Part shown: piece after piece, positions 7,490 to 11,079 of the stretch
Layout: each line of letters starts with the position of its first letter
Numbering within the stretch: the first letter of the stretch is position 1
NCBI GenBank assembly: GCA_009704225.1
Contig: WLEN01000012.1
Span: forward strand, 1 to 11,079
From: Actinomycetota bacterium
GTDB taxonomy: Bacteria; Actinomycetota; Actinomycetes; Actinomycetales; Microbacteriaceae
Direction: 5' to 3'
Length of the DNA: 11,079 nucleotides
Program-made: the position numbers and the translations under genes
The notes under the pieces: model-generated
The model's input: only the letters and a program-made list of their open reading frames with translations
What the model was told of the DNA's origin: nothing
Databases searched by the model: none

Positions 7490-9144
7490 ATGCGCTCCGG
7501 TGCGCTGACGCCCAGCAGGTCGAGCCCGTTGCGCAAAACCTGACCCGCGGAATCGTTGAGCCATAGCCGCGTGCGGTGTGCATCGTCGACGTCGTCATCG
7601 CCCAGAGGCGTGACGCGGCAATTGTCGTACCAGCGGTGGTAAAACGCGGCGAGCTCCTCTAAATAGCGGGCGACGCGGTGTGGTTCGCGCAGCGTGGCCG
7701 ACTGTGCGACAACGCGTGGGAAATCGGCCAGTGCATTCGCGAGGTCGGCCTCGGTCTGGTGGTCGAGCAGTTCGGCTCGAAACACTGAGAGGTCGACACC
7801 CGCGGTGGTCGCATTCCGCGCAACGGCGCAGGTTCGGGCGTGCGCGTACTGAACATAAAAGACCGGGTTGTCGTTCGACTTCTTGGTCAGGAGTTCCGGG
7901 TCCAGCGACAGCGGCGAATCCGCGGGGTATCGAGCGAGCGAATAGCGCAGTGCGTCAGTTCCAAGCCATTCGCGCAGGTCGTTCAGTTCGATGACGTTGC
8001 CCGCGCGTTTGGACAACTTTGCGCCATTGATGCTGACGAGTTGACCGATCAGGATTTCGATGTCTTTGTTGGGGTCATCGCCCGCCGCTCCCGCGAGCGC
8101 CTTGAGGCGATGAACATAACCGTGATGGTCAGCGCCCAGCAGGTAAATCTTGTGCTGGTATCCGCGGTCGCCCTTGGACAGGTAATACGCGGCGTCGGCA
8201 GCGAAATAGGTGTGGACACCGTTTCCTCGGCGAATCACGCGGTCTTTGTCGTCGCCGAAATCAGTGGTGCGAACCCACACGGCATCGTCATCGTCGTACA
8301 CGTGGCCTTGTGCTCGGAGTCGTTCGATTGCCTTCTCCACCAGCGAGGTGTCGCCGCCGGCGTGCAGGTCGCGTTCGCTGAACCACACATCGAACTCGAC
8401 ATTGAATTGGGCCAACGAGTCCTTGATTTCCTGCAACTGCAGTTCGTACCCGATGTCGCGGGCGATGACGATTGCCTCGTCTCGGGGAAGGGCACCGAGG
8501 TCGGGGCGACGCTCAAGCGCGGTCTTACCCAGTTGTTGAACATATTCCCCCGGATACCCGTTCTCGGGGGTCGGATCACCGAGTGCTGCCGCAAGGACGG
8601 ATTCGCCGAAGACGTCCATCTGTGCGCCGGCGTCGTTGATATAAAACTCACTGGCAACCGTCGCACCGGATGCCCGCAGAACGCGACCGATGGAATCGCC
8701 CAGTCCAGCCCAACGCGTGTGCCCAATGTGCAATGGTCCGGTTGGGTTGGCCGACACGAATTCGAGATTGATGGACTGTCCGGAAAGGGTGTCATTGTGC
8801 CCGAAGGTGGCACCCGCGGTCACGATGGTTCGAGCGATTTCGCCGGCTGCCGCTGCGTCTAGCGTGATGTTGAGGAATCCCGGGCCCGCGATGTCAACCG
8901 CCTTGATGCCCGTAATTGCCGAGAGTGCCGAGTGAAGCTCTGCGGCAACATCGCGTGGGTTCATGTCAATGCGCTTGGCGACCTTGAGGGCAATCGACGT
9001 CGCCCAATCTCCGTGATCGCGATTTTTCGGACGCTCAAGGGCAACCATCGAGTCGGTGATTTCCGTTGCAACCGCCGCATCGCGAGCGCCGATGACCGCG
9101 CGGGTTACCTCGGCAATGGCGGTACTCAACGCGTCGGGGTTCAT
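7486..9144 (-). CDS. argS: Arginyl-tRNA synthetase
   Basis: This class I aminoacyl-tRNA synthetase charges tRNA-Arg with arginine using ATP. The 552-residue product matches the family length. It has the N-terminal additional domain (about 1-90), the signature SANPTGPLHIGH with HIGH at 139-142, the KMSKS counterpart AKLSKR (375-380), and TDALRYSLAR (396-405) leading into the C-terminal helical anticodon-binding domain. The ATG at 9144 has only a weak Shine-Dalgarno (GGA, 4 nt upstream). A -10-like TAAGAT is placed exactly for a leaderless transcript. The gene starts 38 nt downstream of a tRNA-Arg gene, a fitting partner. The stop overlaps sufS by 4 nt. In M. tuberculosis lysA follows argS, but here sufS does. 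Confidence 0.98.
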   Translation of the reverse strand: MNPDALSTAIAEVTRAVIGARDAAVATEITDSMVALERPKNRDHGDWATSIALKVAKRIDMNPRDVAAELHSALSAITGIKAVDIAGPGFLNITLDAAAAGEIARTIVTAGATFGHNDTLSGQSINLEFVSANPTGPLHIGHTRWAGLGDSIGRVLRASGATVASEFYINDAGAQMDVFGESVLAAALGDPTPENGYPGEYVQQLGKTALERRPDLGALPRDEAIVIARDIGYELQLQEIKDSLAQFNVEFDVWFSERDLHAGGDTSLVEKAIERLRAQGHVYDDDDAVWVRTTDFGDDKDRVIRRGNGVHTYFAADAAYYLSKGDRGYQHKIYLLGADHHGYVHRLKALAGAAGDDPNKDIEILIGQLVSINGAKLSKRAGNVIELNDLREWLGTDALRYSLARYPADSPLSLDPELLTKKSNDNPVFYVQYAHARTCAVARNATTAGVDLSVFRAELLDHQTEADLANALADFPRVVAQSATLREPHRVARYLEELAAFYHRWYDNCRVTPLGDDDVDDAHRTRLWLNDSAGQVLRNGLDLLGVSAPERM

Positions 9145-9150
9145 ACGTCC

Positions 9151-9156
9151 ATCTTA
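9151..9156 (-). promoter_or_regulatory. Candidate -10 element for a leaderless argS transcript
   Basis: TAAGAT lies at exactly -12 to -7 if transcription starts at the A of the argS ATG (9144). This is the spacing seen in leaderless actinobacterial mRNAs, and argS has only a weak ribosome-binding site. No good -35 is present (CTCAAC at 17 nt). It may be chance, and argS could simply be read through from the tRNA. Confidence 0.35.
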
Positions 9157-9178
9157 AGTCGCTCGTCAGGTGAGTTGA

Positions 9179-9188
9179 GGGGTACCCC
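9179..9188. repeat. Perfect 10-bp palindrome across the tRNA 3' end
   Basis: GGGGTACCCC reads the same on both strands and spans the 3' end of the tRNA acceptor arm plus the first trailer bases. In the precursor, the trailer C run could pair with the acceptor G run and compete with normal folding, or it could help 3' processing. It also arises easily from a G-rich acceptor end followed by a C run. Confidence 0.6.
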
Positions 9189-9255
9189 CTACAGGATTCG
9201 AACCTGCGACCTTCTACGCCGGAGGTAGACGCTCTATCCACTGAGCTAAAGGGGC
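9183..9255 (-). tRNA. tRNA-Arg (anticodon CCG)
   Basis: The 73-nt minus-strand sequence folds as a full cloverleaf: T8 and A9, D stem GCTC/GAGC, anticodon stem TCTAC/GTAGA, loop CTCCGGC with anticodon CCG at 9222-9220, a 5-nt variable loop, and T arm GCAGG-TTCGAAT-CCTGT. CCG reads CGG arginine codons. The acceptor stem is GCCCCTT with AGGGGGT, giving G1-U72 and U6-G67 wobbles among otherwise Watson-Crick pairs. CCA is not encoded, since A73 is followed by CCC, so CCA must be added after transcription. It lies 16 nt after the regulator stop and 38 nt before argS. No separate promoter was clear. Confidence 0.95.
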
Positions 9256-9271
9256 TTGTGTCACCAGCGTA

Positions 9272-10702
9272 CTACTGCGCAGAGTGCCGCTCGAGGAATT
9301 CGAACACCGCCCGATCGTCCACTCCTGGGAAACTTCCGCGGTGAAGTGGCGTGAGCACCTGAGAGTGCATCGCCGCGCTCGTCCACGTGTTTCCTGACCA
9401 TTTCGCGGTGAGTTCGTCAGTCGGCAACACACAACATGTTGGGTCGGGGCAGGTCGACGACTTGCGATCGGCGGTGTCGCGTCCGCGGAACCACTTCGAG
9501 TCGGCAAAGGGCACTCCCACCGTGATTGAGAAACTGCCGTCGACTCCCGAGCCCGTCTGAGTCGACTCCCAGAACGTGCCATCGGGAGTGTCTGTGTACT
9601 GGTGGTATTCGGTTGTGCGATTGACGCGTTCGAGTGCAACTCGAGCACTCCACTGCCGGCAGAGCCGTTGTCCTTCGACGGCCCCGGTGACATCGGTCGG
9701 AATCGGCAGTCCGTCGTTCTCGTATGCCTTGTAAACGGCGCCATCATCGCCGACGCGAAGGAAGTGAACCGGAATGTCGAGATGACTCGTCGCAAGGTTG
9801 GTAAATCGCATCGACGCGAATTCGTGGGTGACACCGAACGCGTCACGAAAATCCTCCACGGCGATGTTGCGCTCAGCCTTCGCCTTGGTCAGGAATTCGA
9901 CGGCTTGGCGACCCGGCATGATGGCGGCAGCGGCCACATAGTTGATCTCGAGGCGTTGCTGCAAAAACTCCGGATAGCTCGAGGGGACATTGTGCCCGAG
10001 GATTCGGTGTGCAATCGATTGAATCGCCATCGACCGAAGGCCGTGCCCACCGGGAATCGACGCGGGCGGAAGGTACACGTGTCCGTTGGCCCAATCGGTG
10101 ATGCTGCGCGCCGATTCCGGCAGATCATCCACATAGATGATGGCGAGCCCGTAGCGCTCTGCCATCTGACTCATCTCGCGGTGGGTCAGAGCCCCCGTGG
10201 TGTGACCAACCTGATCCGACAGGTCTTGGCCAATCGCCTCGAGGTCCGGGCGGTAATTGTTGATGTCGCGCATCGCCCGCCGCAGTTCAGTGTTCGCCCG
10301 ACGAGCTTCCTCGGGGGTCGCGATTGCGGTTGTCTCGCGACGAACGATTTCTCGGTGCAATCCCAGAAGCGCGTCGAGGGTTTCGTCGTTCATGGTCTTG
10401 CCAACACGAGTTGACGGAATTCCCAATCGCGTCGCGAGCGCCGAGTGTTGCAGTTCGTCTAACTCGAGTTCTTTTGCGCTGCGTTCATCCGGCGCCCCGG
10501 TTTCGAGAAGCGTGGCAACACTTACGCCGAGAGCCGCGGCGATTGCGGTGACGAGGCCGATCTTGGGTTCACGCTTTCCGTTCTCGATAATCGAGAGTTG
10601 ACTTCCTGACAAACCCACCTTGTCACTCAGGGCATCGAGTGTCAGGTTTGCCCGCTGGCGGAAATGTCGGATTCGACGGCCCAGGGTTGGCGACGTTTTC
10701 AT
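9272..10702 (-). CDS. XRE-family transcriptional regulator of the ScfR/RamB-like type
   Basis: This is a 476-residue DNA-binding regulator. Residues 8-65 form an XRE helix-turn-helix (LGRRIRHFRQRANLTLDALS, then GLSGSQLSIIENGKREP). Residues about 175-300 resemble the IrrE/ImmA-like domain of the ScfR group. Its putative metal motif is SIAHRILGH (229-237) rather than HExxH, so peptidase activity is unlikely; LEINYVAAAAIMPG (251-264) follows. The C-terminal part has a cysteine cluster, CPDPTCC (418-424), where relatives also carry cysteines. The architecture and length match RamB of M. tuberculosis (about 474 residues) and C. glutamicum, which control acetate, glyoxylate and propionate metabolism. 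Divergent pckG makes control of gluconeogenic carbon flow plausible, but this is inference. The ATG at 10702 has no Shine-Dalgarno and fits a leaderless promoter. I see no damage. Whether it is a true RamB ortholog is unsettled. Confidence 0.88.
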   Translation of the reverse strand: MKTSPTLGRRIRHFRQRANLTLDALSDKVGLSGSQLSIIENGKREPKIGLVTAIAAALGVSVATLLETGAPDERSAKELELDELQHSALATRLGIPSTRVGKTMNDETLDALLGLHREIVRRETTAIATPEEARRANTELRRAMRDINNYRPDLEAIGQDLSDQVGHTTGALTHREMSQMAERYGLAIIYVDDLPESARSITDWANGHVYLPPASIPGGHGLRSMAIQSIAHRILGHNVPSSYPEFLQQRLEINYVAAAAIMPGRQAVEFLTKAKAERNIAVEDFRDAFGVTHEFASMRFTNLATSHLDIPVHFLRVGDDGAVYKAYENDGLPIPTDVTGAVEGQRLCRQWSARVALERVNRTTEYHQYTDTPDGTFWESTQTGSGVDGSFSITVGVPFADSKWFRGRDTADRKSSTCPDPTCCVLPTDELTAKWSGNTWTSAAMHSQVLTPLHRGSFPGVDDRAVFEFLERHSAQ

Positions 10703-10708
10703 GGTGAC

Positions 10709-10738
10709 AGATTACGCCAAAAGTTTCATAAAACGCAA
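10709..10738 (-). promoter_or_regulatory. Candidate leaderless promoter of the XRE regulator
   Basis: The -10 TAATCT (10714-10709) sits at exactly -12 to -7 relative to the A of the regulator ATG (10702). A -35-like TTGCGT (10738-10733) lies 18 nt upstream. There is no Shine-Dalgarno before the ATG, which fits transcription starting at the initiation codon. If the minus-strand run is one operon, this would be its first promoter. Confidence 0.55.
10717..10727 (-). promoter_or_regulatory. Possible RamB-like operator in the regulator promoter
   Basis: GAAACTTTTGG lies between the -35 and -10 of the regulator promoter. It shares the AAACTTT core of the RamB site as I recall it from C. glutamicum (about AAAACTTTGCAAA), but not its right half. 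On the plus strand TTTTTTGCAGA (10778-10788) resembles the right half, near pckG. Both matches are partial. A role in autoregulation and pckG control is a guess. Confidence 0.22.
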
Positions 10739-10801
10739 TAAATGGGTTTCTTTCGTTCGAAATTATCGGCGTGTTGGTTTTTTGCAGACAATTCTTAGGT
10801 C

Positions 10802-11079
10802 ATGCCCCCGTTTTCGACCAGCACCGAGCGTCCGGCCACTGAAGTTGCCGGTGCGCTGCCAACATCTCGGGAGGACCTTCGCGATTGGGTGTCCGAAATC
10901 GCACGCTTGACCAAGCCCGCACGCATTCAGTGGTGCGACGGTTCACTCGGAGAGCGCCAGGCGCTCATCGCCGAGATGGTCGCATCCGAGACCCTCATCC
11001 CGCTTGATGGCGAACTTCGCCCGAACTCGTTCCTCGCACGAAGCAACCCCGACGATGTCGCCCGCGTCGAATCTCGAAC
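10802..11079 (+). CDS. pckG: Phosphoenolpyruvate carboxykinase (GTP), N-terminal part
   Basis: This cytoplasmic enzyme converts oxaloacetate and GTP to PEP, GDP and CO2, the entry step of gluconeogenesis. Only 92 codons lie in the window. They match the N terminus of GTP-type PEPCK: WVSEIARLTKPARIQWCDGS (29-48), then LRPNSFLARSNPDDVARVES (72-91). The catalytic loops lie beyond the edge. I chose ATG at 10802 because it gives a normal N-terminal length. Its Shine-Dalgarno is poor (AGG, 2 nt away), so a short or absent leader is possible, but the -10 candidate (AATTCT at 10790-10795) is weak. It is divergent from the ScfR-like regulator, with 99 nt between start codons. Confidence 0.94.
   Translation, partial: MPPFSTSTERPATEVAGALPTSREDLRDWVSEIARLTKPARIQWCDGSLGERQALIAEMVASETLIPLDGELRPNSFLARSNPDDVARVESR

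Noticed and set aside
7840..8862. 340-codon plus-strand open frame
   Set aside because: It is a shadow of argS with no recognisable domains or ribosome-binding site.
9145..9255. tRNA 3' end as an integration (att) site
   Set aside because: No integrase, no duplicated tRNA end and only conserved housekeeping genes on both sides.

Overview
The window reads as chromosomal DNA from an actinobacterium, most likely near the Microbacteriaceae. The codon use is fairly G+C-rich, and the gene order hom-thrC-thrB-rho-prfA downstream of argS matches the block known from Mycobacterium tuberculosis (argS-lysA-thrA-thrC-thrB-rho-rpmE-prfA). The protein sequences also fit: GTP-type PEP carboxykinase, SufU-type scaffold, and a long XRE/ScfR-type regulator. 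There is no sign of phage, plasmid, insertion sequence or CRISPR. Almost all of the sequence is coding.

From right to left on the minus strand the order is: an XRE/ScfR-family regulator (10702-9272), tRNA-Arg(CCG), argS, sufS, sufU, hom, thrC, thrB, a Rho-like gene, and prfA, which runs off the left edge. Genes overlap or nearly touch at most junctions, so this looks like one long transcription unit with strong translational coupling. The largest internal gap is 87 nt, between thrB and the Rho-like gene. At the right edge pckG starts divergently from the regulator, across a 99-nt intergenic region that holds a good candidate leaderless promoter for the regulator.

Functionally the block joins arginine charging (tRNA-Arg, ArgS), sulfur mobilisation for Fe-S clusters (SufS, SufU), threonine synthesis from aspartate semialdehyde (Hom, ThrC, ThrB), and transcription and translation termination (Rho-like, RF1). 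Compared with M. tuberculosis, lysA is replaced by sufSU and rpmE is missing.

The most striking item is the Rho-like protein. It keeps a well-conserved Rho RNA-binding domain and Walker B. It has lost the Walker A lysine and the catalytic glutamate, has a shortened linker, and ends before the arginine finger. It is a clean open reading frame at the ancestral rho locus, and it looks like a Rho that can bind RNA but cannot act as an ATP-driven motor.
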